From assembly GCF_024054195.1 (NCBI RefSeq), contig NZ_JAMXLB010000001.1, forward strand, positions 2,185,085 to 2,249,084: 64,000 nt of DNA, in the 5' to 3' direction. Below the pieces are notes generated by a model, which ran no database searches, was not told where the DNA came from, and worked only from the letters and a program-made list of their open reading frames with translations. The stretch's first letter is position 1; each line of letters starts with the position of its first letter. Source of the stretch: Flavobacterium sp. NRK F7. GTDB taxonomy: Bacteria; Bacteroidota; Bacteroidia; Flavobacteriales; Flavobacteriaceae. Positions 50,636 through 60,324 of the stretch are shown in pieces. The position numbers and the translations under genes are program-made.

Positions 50636-52024
50636 TTACAAGTGGATAACTTCACCATAAGCGTCAGCTACAGCTTCCATAACCGCTTCACTCATGGTTG
50701 GGTGAGGATGAACTGCTTTTAAGATTTCATGCCCTGTGGTTTCTAATTTTCTTGCTACCACAGCTTCTGCAATCATATCGGTAACTCCAGCTCCAATCAT
50801 ATGACAACCTAGCCATTCCCCATATTTTGCATCAAAGATAACTTTTACAAAACCATCTGGTGTTCCAGCCGCTTTTGCTTTTCCTGAAGCTGAAAATGGG
50901 AATTTACCAACTTTTATTTCGTATCCTTTTTCTTTAGCAGCTTTTTCGGTTAAACCAACAGATGCAATTTCTGGAGTAGCATACGTACATCCTGGAATAT
51001 TTCCATAATCTAACGCTTCCACATGCATACCCGCAATTTTCTCAACACATAATATCCCTTCAGCTGAAGCTACGTGTGCTAATGCTTGTCCTGGAGTAAC
51101 ATCTCCAATAGCGTAGTAACCCGGAACATTTGTTTGGTAGAAATCATTTACTAAAATTTTATCTCTATCAGTTGCAATACCAACTTCTTCTAGACCAATG
51201 TTTTCAATATTGGTTTTAATACCAACAGCAGAAAGTAAAATATCCGCTTCTAAAACTTCTTCTCCTTTTGCAGTTTTTACAAATGCTTTAACTCCATTTC
51301 CAGCAGTATCAATTCTTTCAACTGACGAATTTGTCATGATTTTGATGCCCGCTTTTTTCATGGAACGCTCAAATTGTTTTGAGATATCTTCATCTTCAAC
51401 AGGAACTACATTAGGCATGAACTCTACGATAGTTACATCAGTTCCCATTGCATTGTAAAAATGTGCAAATTCCACGCCTATAGCACCAGAACCTACAACA
51501 ATCATTTTTTGTGGTTGTTCTGGTAAGGTCATGGCTTGTCTGTAACCAATTACTTTTTTACCATCTTGTGGTAAGTTAGGTAATTCTCTTGAACGCGCTC
51601 CTGTAGCAATAATGATATGATCTGCAGTATATTCTGTTATTTTATTGTCTTTATCTGTAACTTCTACTTTTTTTCCAGGTTTTACTTTACCAAAACCATC
51701 AATAACATCAATTTTATTTTTTTTCATTAAGAATTGAACTCCTTTGCTCATTCCTTCTGCTACATCTCTTGAACGCTTTACAACGGCATTGAAATCTTTA
51801 TCAAATTCTTTTACGGTTAATCCGTAATCAGATGCATGTTTAAGGTAATCAAAAACTTGTGCCGATTTTAATAAGGCTTTTGTTGGTATACAACCCCAAT
51901 TCAAACAAATTCCACCTAAGTTTTCTTTTTCTACAATGGCTACTTTAAAACCTAATTGTGAAGCTCTAATTGCGGTTACATATCCACCAGGGCCACTTCC
52001 TAAAACAATGATGTCGTATTTCAT
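50636..52024 (-). CDS. lpdA: Dihydrolipoyl dehydrogenase
   Basis: A 462-residue FAD disulfide oxidoreductase, E3 of pyruvate/2-oxoglutarate dehydrogenase. LGSGPGGYVTAIRA is the FAD Rossmann loop, GGICLNWGCIPTKALL (about 37-52) the redox disulfide, VVGSGAIGVEFAHF the NAD loop, and HPHPTMSEAVMEAVADA (about 440-456) the catalytic His-Glu. It stands alone, without E1/E2 genes. Upstream there is no strict -7 box. Confidence 0.96.
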   Translation of the reverse strand: MKYDIIVLGSGPGGYVTAIRASQLGFKVAIVEKENLGGICLNWGCIPTKALLKSAQVFDYLKHASDYGLTVKEFDKDFNAVVKRSRDVAEGMSKGVQFLMKKNKIDVIDGFGKVKPGKKVEVTDKDNKITEYTADHIIIATGARSRELPNLPQDGKKVIGYRQAMTLPEQPQKMIVVGSGAIGVEFAHFYNAMGTDVTIVEFMPNVVPVEDEDISKQFERSMKKAGIKIMTNSSVERIDTAGNGVKAFVKTAKGEEVLEADILLSAVGIKTNIENIGLEEVGIATDRDKILVNDFYQTNVPGYYAIGDVTPGQALAHVASAEGILCVEKIAGMHVEALDYGNIPGCTYATPEIASVGLTEKAAKEKGYEIKVGKFPFSASGKAKAAGTPDGFVKVIFDAKYGEWLGCHMIGAGVTDMIAEAVVARKLETTGHEILKAVHPHPTMSEAVMEAVADAYGEVIHL

Positions 52025-52149
52025 TTTTGTGCTTTTATTTATTATTGTTAAAATACAGTCGCAAATGCTCGTGTCATTTTTTGATTTTTATAGTAAAAAA
52101 GTAATTCTAATAATTATCGTTTGCGAATTTAAGGAATTATTTTAAAAGA

Positions 52150-53898
52150 TTATACTTGAATTGAAAATTGCGATTCGTATAAATTTTTGTAATATCCTTT
52201 TTCTAAAGCTAGTAGTTCGGTATGTGTACCCGATTCTACTATTTCACCTTTATCCATTACAATAATTCGATCGGCTTTCATAATAGTTGCCAATCGATGT
52301 GCAATGATAATTGAAGTTCTTCCTTTTGTTATTTTTTCAGTTGCGTTTTGAATTAATTCTTCTGAATAACTATCAATAGAAGAAGTGGCTTCATCTAAAA
52401 TTAAGATACTTGGGTTACTAACATACGCTCTTAAAAAAGCAATTAATTGACGTTGGCCCGAAGATAGCATCACACCGCGTTCTTTAACATTGTAATCGTA
52501 TCCGTTAGGTAGACTCATGATAAAATCGTGTACACCAATTTTTTGTGCTGCCAAGATAACATCCTCACGTAGAATGGACTCATCGTACAAGGTAATGTTG
52601 TTGTAAATTGTATCTGCAAAAAGGAAGACATCCTGTAAAACTACTGCAATTTGTTTGCGTAAACTTTCAATAGTGTAGTCATCAATATTGGTATGGTCAA
52701 TTAAGATGTTTCCAGAATCAATTTCATAAAATCGATTCAATAGATTAATAATAGTCGATTTTCCAGCTCCAGTACTTCCTACAATGGCTACAGTTGCTCC
52801 AGCTGGAATTTCTAAGTTAATTCCTTTTAAAACTTCTTCACCTTTAAGATAACTAAATCGAACTTGTTGAAAGGAAATGATGCCCTCAAAACGGTTGGCA
52901 ATAACTTCCCCTTTATCTTGAATTTGGCTATCCGTTTCTAGTATTTCGAATACTCTATCTGCTGCGACAATTCCCATTTGCATAACATTGAATTTATCTG
53001 CAATTTGTCGTAAAGGGTTGAAAAGCATATTAATTAGCATCGTATAGGTAAATAAATCACCAAAAGTAGTACTAGTGTCACCATCTAAAATTTGGGAACC
53101 ACCGTACCAAACAATAGCACCTAATGCTAGAGAAGAAACGAAATCAGCTATAGGGAAGAAGATAGAGTTATATAAAATATTTTTTAACCAAGCTTTATTG
53201 TGTTTTTGGTTAATTTCTTTAAACTTTTCATATTCAATTTTTTCACGATTGAAAAGTTGTACAATTTTCATTCCAGTCAATCGTTCTTGTACAAATGTAT
53301 TTAGATTAGAAATCTCATTTCGTACTTCATTAAAGGCAACTTTCATTTTCTTTTGGAAAATATTGGTTGCGTAAATTAATATTGGCATTGCCAAAAGAAC
53401 AATAATAGTAAGTTCCCAATTCATGTAAATCATAATCCCTAAAATGACAATCATTTTTAGAATATCACTAACAATCATAAACAACCCTTGACTAAAAATA
53501 CTCGCAATAGATTCGATATCAGAAACCGTTCTAGTGACTAACTTGCCTACAGGTTCATTGTCAAAATATTTCATTTTAAAGGAAGTTATGTGTTTGAATA
53601 ACTTATCTCGAATATCTTTGATAATGTCCTGACCTAACCAGTTGGCCCAATAGGTAAAGAAAAATTGAGAGAGTACCTCTAAAAGTAAAACTACTCCCAT
53701 AATAATAACATATAGTAAAAGGCCTTCTTTATTGTGATTTTTTAAATAATCATCAACGGTTTGCTTCAGTAAGTAAGGACGTGCTGCAGCAAAAATAGAT
53801 AATAAAATAGCCCAAACAATTACCCAATTGAACCTACTTTGATAAGGTTTTGCATATTGGATTACTTTTTTTAAAGATTTTGGCTTAATAGCACTCAT
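52150..53898 (-). CDS. ABC-type exporter, fused permease and ATPase
   Basis: A 582-residue half-transporter with six TM helices (about 20-310) and a C-terminal nucleotide-binding domain: Walker A GSTGAGKSTI near residue 376, signature LSSGQRQLIA near 480, Walker B ILILDEATSSIDS near 505 and the switch His in IIAHRLATI. It belongs to the MsbA/multidrug exporter group. The signature is SSGQR and not SGGQ, which is a common variation. The substrate could be lipid or drug. Confidence 0.95.
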   Translation of the reverse strand: MSAIKPKSLKKVIQYAKPYQSRFNWVIVWAILLSIFAAARPYLLKQTVDDYLKNHNKEGLLLYVIIMGVVLLLEVLSQFFFTYWANWLGQDIIKDIRDKLFKHITSFKMKYFDNEPVGKLVTRTVSDIESIASIFSQGLFMIVSDILKMIVILGIMIYMNWELTIIVLLAMPILIYATNIFQKKMKVAFNEVRNEISNLNTFVQERLTGMKIVQLFNREKIEYEKFKEINQKHNKAWLKNILYNSIFFPIADFVSSLALGAIVWYGGSQILDGDTSTTFGDLFTYTMLINMLFNPLRQIADKFNVMQMGIVAADRVFEILETDSQIQDKGEVIANRFEGIISFQQVRFSYLKGEEVLKGINLEIPAGATVAIVGSTGAGKSTIINLLNRFYEIDSGNILIDHTNIDDYTIESLRKQIAVVLQDVFLFADTIYNNITLYDESILREDVILAAQKIGVHDFIMSLPNGYDYNVKERGVMLSSGQRQLIAFLRAYVSNPSILILDEATSSIDSYSEELIQNATEKITKGRTSIIIAHRLATIMKADRIIVMDKGEIVESGTHTELLALEKGYYKNLYESQFSIQV

Positions 53899-53923
53899 TT
53901 ATTTTTTAATTATATTATAAATA

Positions 53924-54676
53924 TCAATTATTTGTATGGCTTTCCAAATAAGGATAGTCAATTTTTACTAGATACAATCCGTGTGCAGGAACTGAAAAAC
54001 CAGCATTACTTCTGTTTTTACTCAGAATAATAGCATTAAATTCTTGATAGCTTATTTTTCCTAATCCAATATTAATCATGGTACCAACTATTGCACGAAC
54101 CATATTTCGTAAAAACCGATCCGCTGTAATGGTAAAAATAAATTCAGTATCCTTTTGAATCCAATAGGCTTCAGTAATTTTACAATTAAAAGTGTGAACA
54201 TCTGTATTTACTTTTGAAAAACATTCAAAATCAGTATGTTGAAATAATAATTCACACGCTTTGTTCATGGCTTGTACATCTAATTTTTTAGAAAAATACC
54301 AACTTCCCTCTTGATTGAAAACATCTTTAAAAGTATGGATGTAGTATTCATACGTTCTGCTTGTAGCGTCAAAACGAGCGTGAGCGTCTTCTTTGACTTG
54401 TATTAAATCAAAAATTACAATATCTTTCGGTAAATAGGAGTTTAATTTTTTGATCCAATGTTTGGCATCCAATTCATTTTGGCAATCGAAATGAGCAAAC
54501 ATTTCTTTTGCATGCACACCGCTATCAGTTCTACCTGCACCAACAATCTCAATTTTTTCTTTTAAAAGTAAACTAAGTGCTTTGTCTAGTGTTTCTTGTA
54601 CAGAAACGGCATCGGGTTGAATTTGGAAACCAAAATAATTTTTTCCGTTATAAGCAAATTTGATAAAATATCTCAA
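53924..54676 (-). CDS. truA: tRNA pseudouridine synthase A
   Basis: A 250-residue enzyme for Psi38-40 in tRNA anticodon arms. I take the TTG at 54676 (MRYFIKFAYNGKNYFGFQIQP), because a TTG at 54703 would be inside the -7 box TAACTTTG at 54701-54708. VGAGRTDSGVHAKEMFAHFD (about 46-65) contains the catalytic Asp, and FLRNMVRAIVGTMINIGLG the RNA-binding helix. It lies 25 bases upstream of the ABC exporter. Confidence 0.94.
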   Translation of the reverse strand: MRYFIKFAYNGKNYFGFQIQPDAVSVQETLDKALSLLLKEKIEIVGAGRTDSGVHAKEMFAHFDCQNELDAKHWIKKLNSYLPKDIVIFDLIQVKEDAHARFDATSRTYEYYIHTFKDVFNQEGSWYFSKKLDVQAMNKACELLFQHTDFECFSKVNTDVHTFNCKITEAYWIQKDTEFIFTITADRFLRNMVRAIVGTMINIGLGKISYQEFNAIILSKNRSNAGFSVPAHGLYLVKIDYPYLESHTNN

Positions 54677-54700
54677 TTCTAGTTTATTTTTACAAAGTGG

Positions 54701-54708
54701 CAAAGTTA
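54701..54708 (-). promoter_or_regulatory. -7 promoter box for truA
   Basis: Minus-strand TAACTTTG, 24 bases upstream of the chosen TTG start; rules out the TTG at 54703. Confidence 0.5.
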
Positions 54709-54795
54709 CAAAATTCCCTTCCTAATTTAAGTTTTCTTAATCCCAAAGTTTGTTAACAACTTTTAAAATTATTAATCAGTAGGAACTATTTGTAT

Positions 54796-54803
54796 TATTT
54801 TTG
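54796..54803 (+). promoter_or_regulatory. -7 promoter box for phosphodiesterase gene
   Basis: TATTTTTG ends four bases before the ATG at 54808, implying a nearly leaderless mRNA. Confidence 0.5.
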
Positions 54804-54807
54804 TGCT

Positions 54808-55302
54808 ATGACAAAGATTTTATTACTTTCCGATACCCATAGCTATATTGACGATCAAATAATGAAATACGTAAGACAAGCTGATGAAGTTTGGCATGCG
54901 GGTGATATAGGCGATTTAATTGTAACAGATACCATTAAAAAAGAAAAGCCATTACGAGCTGTTTTTGGAAATATTGATAATCAGGATGCAAGAAAAGAAT
55001 TTCCGTTACACAATCGTTTTTTTTGTGAAAAAGTAGCAGTTTGGATAACGCATATAGGTGGTTATCCAGGGAAATATAATTTGGAAGTACGAGAAGAAAT
55101 AGTAAAGAACCCACCTAAAATTTTTATTTGTGGACATTCTCACATATTAAAAGTTATGCCAGATAAAAAATTAGGATTGTTACATATGAATCCTGGAGCT
55201 GTTGGAAAACATGGTTTTCATCAAGTTCGTACCATGCTTCGCTTTGAAATTGATGGAGATGCTATTCAAAACTTAGAAGTGATTGAGTTGGGTAAAAAAT
55301 AA
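54808..55302 (+). CDS. YfcE/MJ0936-type metallophosphoesterase
   Basis: A 164-residue calcineurin-like phosphodiesterase. The start is the ATG at 54808 (MTKILLLSDTHSYIDD), just behind a -7 box, so an upstream TTG frame is excluded. Metal motifs are SDTHS (D9, H11), HAGDIGD, FGNIDN, THIGGY and CGHSHI. The family hydrolyses small phosphodiesters; the natural substrate is unknown. It is divergent from truA. Confidence 0.92.
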   Translation: MTKILLLSDTHSYIDDQIMKYVRQADEVWHAGDIGDLIVTDTIKKEKPLRAVFGNIDNQDARKEFPLHNRFFCEKVAVWITHIGGYPGKYNLEVREEIVKNPPKIFICGHSHILKVMPDKKLGLLHMNPGAVGKHGFHQVRTMLRFEIDGDAIQNLEVIELGKK

Positions 55303-55423
55303 ATAGATAGAGTGCTGTAAAATAGATAATTAATATTAATTTTAGTGTTAATTTTTTTTTAACTGCACCTGTTTTTAGAGTTAAGAATTGTAACTTTATA
55401 GTGTAATTTAAAAAAAGATAATC

Positions 55424-55888
55424 ATGAGAAAAATAGTTTTAATTTTTGTCTTGTGTCTGTCTTTTATGACATTTGCACAAGAACAAATCAACGCGCCAAA
55501 AATTTTAGAATTAAAATTCGAACAAGAGTTTAAAGGAGCAACAGATGTGAGTTGGTCCTTATTTTATAGAGGTAAGTTTAGAGATCAATTACGATATGAA
55601 GTGGAATTTTTAAAAGGAAATACGAAATATTTAGTGAGTTATGATAAAGAAGGTAATATCAGAGCAATTGAAAAAAGTATTGCTATTAATTCTTTAAATA
55701 AACCAATATTAGATTATTTAAAGAGAGAGTATCCCACTTTTGATATTAATGAGGCTTCTATTATAAAAAAAGATGATGGCGAAGAGTTTTACAATATTGG
55801 TGTTTCAGATTCTAAAGAATTTTTTGTTTTAGTATTTACTAAAGCAGGTGATTTTTTGTATCTAACATCGCTTGGTGAAAAGTATTAA
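55424..55888 (+). CDS. Secreted PepSY-like (DUF2874-type) protein
   Basis: A 154-residue protein with signal peptide MRKIVLIFVLCLSFMTFAQ. It has two similar halves of alpha-beta character, EQEFKGATDVSWSLFYRGKFRDQ and LKREYPTFDINEASI, recalling the PepSY-like beta-lactamase-inhibitor fold common in Bacteroidota. No enzymatic residues are seen. Function unknown. Confidence 0.7.
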   Translation: MRKIVLIFVLCLSFMTFAQEQINAPKILELKFEQEFKGATDVSWSLFYRGKFRDQLRYEVEFLKGNTKYLVSYDKEGNIRAIEKSIAINSLNKPILDYLKREYPTFDINEASIIKKDDGEEFYNIGVSDSKEFFVLVFTKAGDFLYLTSLGEKY

Positions 55889-55910
55889 TATACAAATTGA
55901 TATTATAATA

Positions 55911-55944
55911 AAAAAAATCCGAATCATTACAATTCGGATTTTTA
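55911..55944. terminator. Bidirectional terminator
   Basis: Twelve-base stem AAAAATCCGAAT (55913-55924) / ATTCGGATTTTT (55932-55943), between convergent genes. Confidence 0.88.
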
Positions 55945-55971
55945 ACGCACTAATAAACTAAGATGTTAGGT

Positions 55972-56385
55972 TTATCGCAATCGATCCACAGATTTTACGA
56001 GATCTTCGTCCTTTTTAATTGCTCTATTAGCTAGAACAAGAAAAACGATAGAAATGGCAGGAAGAATCATCCCAATACCCTTCTCAGAAACTTCCGTTTC
56101 TCCGGATAAGCTTAGTGTTCGATACACAAAAAATCCTAGTAAAATAAAGTTAAATATGATTGACAATCTGTTTAATACAAATTGCGTTTGTCTTTTTTTA
56201 AAACTAAAGATACTAATTAAAGTTATTAAAGAAATGAAACCAAATAATAACATATATATGAGTGAGCTTGTAAAATAAACTGGAGTTGCATTCCCTACTT
56301 CTTTCCATAAGAAAAAGATAAAGGGAAGTGCTGCAGTTAATATACAGCTAATAAGCATATATAAAGTTTGAATTCTTTGTAACAT
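55972..56385 (-). CDS. DUF4293 family membrane protein
   Basis: A 137-residue protein with four TM helices, starting at 56385 (MLQRIQTLYMLISCILTAAL). The longer frame to 56403 would reach the -7 box at 56406-56413. MLQRIQTLYLL is the conserved start of DUF4293, which in Bacteroidota I recall as typically next to rho. Function unknown. Confidence 0.87.
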   Translation of the reverse strand: MLQRIQTLYMLISCILTAALPFIFFLWKEVGNATPVYFTSSLIYMLLFGFISLITLISIFSFKKRQTQFVLNRLSIIFNFILLGFFVYRTLSLSGETEVSEKGIGMILPAISIVFLVLANRAIKKDEDLVKSVDRLR

Positions 56386-56405
56386 TATAATTCGTCTTAG
56401 CACGG

Positions 56406-56413
56406 CAAAAATA
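56406..56413 (-). promoter_or_regulatory. -7 promoter box for DUF4293 gene
   Basis: Minus-strand TATTTTTG, 20 bases upstream of the start at 56385. Confidence 0.5.
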
Positions 56414-56471
56414 GATTTTCTTTTTTAAAAAAACTATTGTTTTATTCAATTTTATTCGTAATATTGCAGGG

Positions 56472-56504
56472 TACAATCGTAAGTACTTCATTCTACGATT
56501 TGTA
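56472..56504 (+). other. Hairpin in the rho leader
   Basis: TACAATCGTA (56472-56481) pairs with TACGATTTGTA (56494-56504) apart from one bulged base, 67 bases before the rho ATG. A -7-like box TAATATTG at 56459-56466 would start transcription just upstream, placing the hairpin at the mRNA 5' end. Confidence 0.45.
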
Positions 56505-56570
56505 AATCTAAAAAAAAATCTCATATTTTTTGTTGACCTAAATCTTAAATAATTTATTCATAATATATCC

Positions 56571-58295
56571 ATGTTTGATATTGAAGTATTAAAAGAGATG
56601 AAACTCTCTGAATTACAGGAAATTGCTAAAATTGCCAAAGTCAAAAAATACAGAACATTAAAAAAAGACGAATTAATTTATCAAATTTTAGATGTTCAAG
56701 CTGCTAATCCTGAAACTATTAAAGTAGAGGAAACGAATGTAGCTAAAGCTGAAGAAAATACTGTAAAAGCCAAGAGAGCTAGAGTTGTTCCTTCTAAAAT
56801 TGAAAAAAAAGTACCTGTTACTAATCCTTTCAAAGAAAAAACAGTTTCTGAAAATGAAGATGTTATAGCAGAAGAACCAAAACCAAAAGTTGTTGCTTCT
56901 GCATCAAAAGTTTCTAAACCTATAAAAGGAAAAAAAGCAAATTCAAATGAAACCAAGCCAGTTTCATTAGAAGAAAAAAATGAAAATAAAGAAATTCCTA
57001 CTGAAGAAGCTACTGTAAAGTCTTCTGCTCCAATTAAAAATACAAACCCTAATCCGAATCACAAAGCCAATCAGAATAACCCTAATCATCCTGCTTATAA
57101 AAAAGCAAATGGTAATCCGAACCCAAATCAAGGACAAAATCAAAATACTAAAAATAATTTTAGAGAACCAGATTTTGAGTTTGATGGAATTATTGAAAGT
57201 GAGGGTGTGTTAGAAATGATGCCTGATGGATATGGTTTTTTACGTTCTTCGGATTATAATTATTTAGCATCACCTGATGATATTTATTTATCAACTTCTC
57301 AGATTAGATTATTTGGATTAAAAACGGGTGATACGGTGAAAGGAGTGGTTCGTCCTCCAAAAGAAGGTGAGAAATATTTTCCACTTGTTCGCGTTTTAAA
57401 AATTAATGGACATGATCCACAAGTTGTAAGAGACAGGGTTTCTTTTGAGCATTTAACCCCAGTATTTCCAAAAGAGAAATTTAAATTGGCAGAAAAATCA
57501 AGTACGATTTCTACACGTATTATCGATTTATTTTCTCCTATTGGTAAAGGACAAAGAGGGATGATTGTGGCACAGCCTAAAACTGGTAAAACCATGTTGT
57601 TGAAGGATGTGGCTAATGCTATTGCGGCCAACCATCCAGAAGTATACATGATTGTATTGCTTATTGATGAGCGTCCTGAGGAAGTTACAGATATGCAAAG
57701 AAGTGTAAAAGGGGAAGTGGTTGCCTCTACTTTCGATAGAGAGCCACAAGAACATGTGAAAATTGCTAATATTGTTTTGGAAAAAGCAAAAAGGTTAGTA
57801 GAATGTGGACATGATGTTGTAATATTGTTGGATTCAATTACTCGTTTAGCAAGAGCTTATAATACTGTTCAGCCAGCTTCTGGTAAGGTATTGAGTGGTG
57901 GTGTTGATGCTAATGCACTTCAAAAACCAAAGCGTTTCTTTGGAGCGGCTCGTAATGTTGAAAACGGTGGTTCTTTGAGTATTATTGCTACTGCTTTAAC
58001 GGAAACAGGTTCAAAAATGGATGAAGTAATTTTTGAAGAGTTTAAAGGAACTGGTAATATGGAACTACAGTTAGATAGAAGAATTTCGAATAAACGAATT
58101 TTCCCAGCAATAGATTTGGTTTCTTCAAGTACAAGAAGAGACGATTTATTATTAGATGAAACTACTATTCACAGAATGTGGATTTTAAGAAAGTATCTAG
58201 CAGATATGAATCCTATTGAAGCGATGGAGTTTTTGGAAAAGAGAATCAAGACTACTAAAAATAATGAAGAATTCTTGATTTCAATGAATGAATAA
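56571..58295 (+). CDS. rho: Transcription termination factor Rho
   Basis: A 574-residue hexameric RNA translocase. Residues 1-45 form the Rho_N domain ([27 protein letters not shown]), then an approximately 150-residue low-complexity Lys/Glu and Asn/Pro/Gln-rich insert (ends [14 protein letters not shown]), then the RNA-binding CSD with [23 protein letters not shown], Walker A QPKTGKTM near residue 339, [14 protein letters not shown] and Q/R-loop [21 protein letters not shown]. The insert is longer than in E. coli Rho (419 residues) and fits Bacteroidota Rho. Its leader has a hairpin, so autogenous control is possible. Confidence 0.97.
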   Translation: MFDIEVLKEMKLSELQEIAKIAKVKKYRTLKKDELIYQILDVQAANPETIKVEETNVAKAEENTVKAKRARVVPSKIEKKVPVTNPFKEKTVSENEDVIAEEPKPKVVASASKVSKPIKGKKANSNETKPVSLEEKNENKEIPTEEATVKSSAPIKNTNPNPNHKANQNNPNHPAYKKANGNPNPNQGQNQNTKNNFREPDFEFDGIIESEGVLEMMPDGYGFLRSSDYNYLASPDDIYLSTSQIRLFGLKTGDTVKGVVRPPKEGEKYFPLVRVLKINGHDPQVVRDRVSFEHLTPVFPKEKFKLAEKSSTISTRIIDLFSPIGKGQRGMIVAQPKTGKTMLLKDVANAIAANHPEVYMIVLLIDERPEEVTDMQRSVKGEVVASTFDREPQEHVKIANIVLEKAKRLVECGHDVVILLDSITRLARAYNTVQPASGKVLSGGVDANALQKPKRFFGAARNVENGGSLSIIATALTETGSKMDEVIFEEFKGTGNMELQLDRRISNKRIFPAIDLVSSSTRRDDLLLDETTIHRMWILRKYLADMNPIEAMEFLEKRIKTTKNNEEFLISMNE

Positions 58296-58308
58296 AATAG
58301 TGTTATAA

Positions 58309-58342
58309 ATAAAAAAGGCTTTCGATTGAAAGCCTTTTTTTA
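58309..58342. terminator. Bidirectional terminator after rho
   Basis: Thirteen-base stem AAAAAAGGCTTTC (58311-58323) / GAAAGCCTTTTTT (58328-58340), loop GATT. Confidence 0.92.
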
Positions 58343-58387
58343 TCTTAATAAAGTCACTAATTGTGTTCGTGGCTTTATTAATTTCTA

Positions 58388-59743
58388 TTATTGTCCGTCT
58401 GAATTTTTAACTGCTTTAGATTCAACTTCTAAAGTTTGTAATGCTTTTTGGTTTCTTGCATAGGTTTCAGATTCCTCAACACTAGCACCATACAATTCTG
58501 GGTGTAAATAAGTGCCTTTAAATTCTTTCTCTTTTTCTGGAACAATTCTGTTTTCATTTGCAAATTTATCTGCTCTTACTGCAGTTATTTGCCAGCTCAC
58601 TTCTACATTAGGAGTACTTGTTTGGATGACAAACTTATTTCCGGCTACTTTTTCTTTAATAATAGCTTGAGCAAATGTACCAATAGTAGTTAATTGATAT
58701 CTAAAATCTTTGTTTGCCGCTTCAAAATAAGCTGGTAATGTAACCGTTACAAATCCGTTAGTATCTGTAGTTGCGTTTCCGGAATAAATATTCATCATAT
58801 CTGGAGATTCTACAAAACTGTGAATTAAATATTGATTTTTAGGATTTAAAGGGTGATCAATTTTAAAAGTACCACCACCTTTTGCAATGTTACCAGTTAC
58901 AGTTAAGTTTCCTGTTATAGTCATGTCTCCAGTAAAATCAGAATTTCCGTCAACAGATAATTGATTAGGTGTATTGTTATTGTAATCATTACTTAAACGT
59001 AATCTTCTCATATTAGTAAATCCACTTCTGTTGAAACGCGCAATTGTATCAGGAGTTGGACATCCACCAATTAAATATAAATTATTTAAATTTCCATTAT
59101 GTTGGAATTTGATACCACATTCTGAGCCTGAATAATTTGTGTCTTCTGCAAAATGCAATTCTCCAGAATTTACATTGTTGAAATTATTCATGTTACCAAT
59201 AGCCATTTTAGGCGAACCTGTATTGGTTACATAGAAGTTTAAGTTAGAATTGGTTACGTTTGGTCCAACTACTACGCTTCCTGTATTGGTGTTATTGATA
59301 TTATTTCCATTTACAGCCCAGTCAGCAGAATTTGCAACTCCTCCAGAGCTTTTTGCAAATAAAGCATAAGGAACGCTTAGAAGTTGGCTTGTACCGCTAA
59401 TAGGATATGTGCTTCCTCCTGTTGGGTCTACATCTGTTTTAATATAGTAGGAATTGCTTGACCAATCAATAGTATTGAAAGTACCAGAAACAACACTACC
59501 AGAACCTACTTCAATACTAACTAGACCATTTGCATTTGTAGTTGGAGTTTGCGTTTCAACATAAACTGCAGTACCTGCTGCAGAACCTTGTAAAATGCTA
59601 ATTTGCATTCCAACAGTTGTAGAAACTACTAATGCGTCTGATGCGTCTCTAACAATGGCTTGATAGCTCATTTTTTCTGGTGCTTGAGCAAAAATACTTG
59701 CTGTAACTAATAAGGTAGCTAATAAAGTGTATAATTTTTTCAT
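58388..59743 (-). CDS. Secreted tail-fibre-like surface protein
   Basis: A 451-residue protein with signal peptide MKKLYTLLATLLVTASIFAQ. The N-terminal part (PEKMSYQAIVRDASDALVVS, SVPYALFAKSS) is a domain often found in Bacteroidota surface proteins. The centre is Gly/Asn/Ser/Thr-rich with strand repeats (NLNFYVTNTGSPKMAIGNMN, GDMTITGNLTVTGNIAKGGG), like fibre or adhesin shafts. There is no T9SS C-terminal sorting domain; the tail is charged. It sits four bases after a T9SS protein gene. Role in attachment is an inference. Confidence 0.72.
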   Translation of the reverse strand: MKKLYTLLATLLVTASIFAQAPEKMSYQAIVRDASDALVVSTTVGMQISILQGSAAGTAVYVETQTPTTNANGLVSIEVGSGSVVSGTFNTIDWSSNSYYIKTDVDPTGGSTYPISGTSQLLSVPYALFAKSSGGVANSADWAVNGNNINNTNTGSVVVGPNVTNSNLNFYVTNTGSPKMAIGNMNNFNNVNSGELHFAEDTNYSGSECGIKFQHNGNLNNLYLIGGCPTPDTIARFNRSGFTNMRRLRLSNDYNNNTPNQLSVDGNSDFTGDMTITGNLTVTGNIAKGGGTFKIDHPLNPKNQYLIHSFVESPDMMNIYSGNATTDTNGFVTVTLPAYFEAANKDFRYQLTTIGTFAQAIIKEKVAGNKFVIQTSTPNVEVSWQITAVRADKFANENRIVPEKEKEFKGTYLHPELYGASVEESETYARNQKALQTLEVESKAVKNSDGQ

Positions 59744-59747
59744 AAGT

Positions 59748-60236
59748 TTATTTTTTGATTATTTTATAAGTTTTAATCTCTTGGTTTTGATTTTTGATTT
59801 TTAAGAAATAGATGGCAGCGGGAAAAGATGATACATCAATATTGGTTTCATTTCCCATACCTTTTTCAGCTTTAAAAAGCTTACCATTAGTATCAATAAT
59901 TTCATAATCTAATGAATTGGTACTTAGTCTTGTTAGACTAATGGTTAGGTTTTCTGTAGTTGGATTTGGAAAAACTTTTAATTCTTTCACTAAATCAGAA
60001 AAAGTGTCAGCTGATAAAACTTCAGTGATTTCGAATGGTTGTTGTACACCTTGAGCAATTGATCCTGTTGCACCGGTATTTGTAGTGTAAACTGTTTGTC
60101 CAACAGAATAGGATACAGATCCAGTTGCTCCTGAAAAATTCCCACCCGAACTATGAACTGAACTCTGTGCAAAGGTGTCAGAAATACCTAAAGTTCCTAC
60201 GAGAATAAGAAATGTTAGTAATTTGTTTTTTTTCAT
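59748..60236 (-). CDS. Secreted protein with T9SS type A sorting domain
   Basis: A 162-residue protein with signal peptide (MKKNKLLTFLILVGTLGISDTFAQ) and a Gly/Ser-rich repeat SSVHSSGGNFSGATGSVSYSVGQTVYTT. The C-terminus is a type IX sorting domain: LKVFPNPTTENLTISL near residue 88, DVSSFPAAIYFLKIKN and a Lys-rich end. It is followed by the tail-fibre-like gene on the same strand, so the pair may form one surface structure. Confidence 0.87.
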   Translation of the reverse strand: MKKNKLLTFLILVGTLGISDTFAQSSVHSSGGNFSGATGSVSYSVGQTVYTTNTGATGSIAQGVQQPFEITEVLSADTFSDLVKELKVFPNPTTENLTISLTRLSTNSLDYEIIDTNGKLFKAEKGMGNETNIDVSSFPAAIYFLKIKNQNQEIKTYKIIKK

Positions 60237-60324
60237 AAGAAAATTTTTAATAGTTAGTAAAAAGTAAATATTATGTTAAATTAACATAAATTATTGATAT
60301 AATTAAATTATTTTAATAATATTT

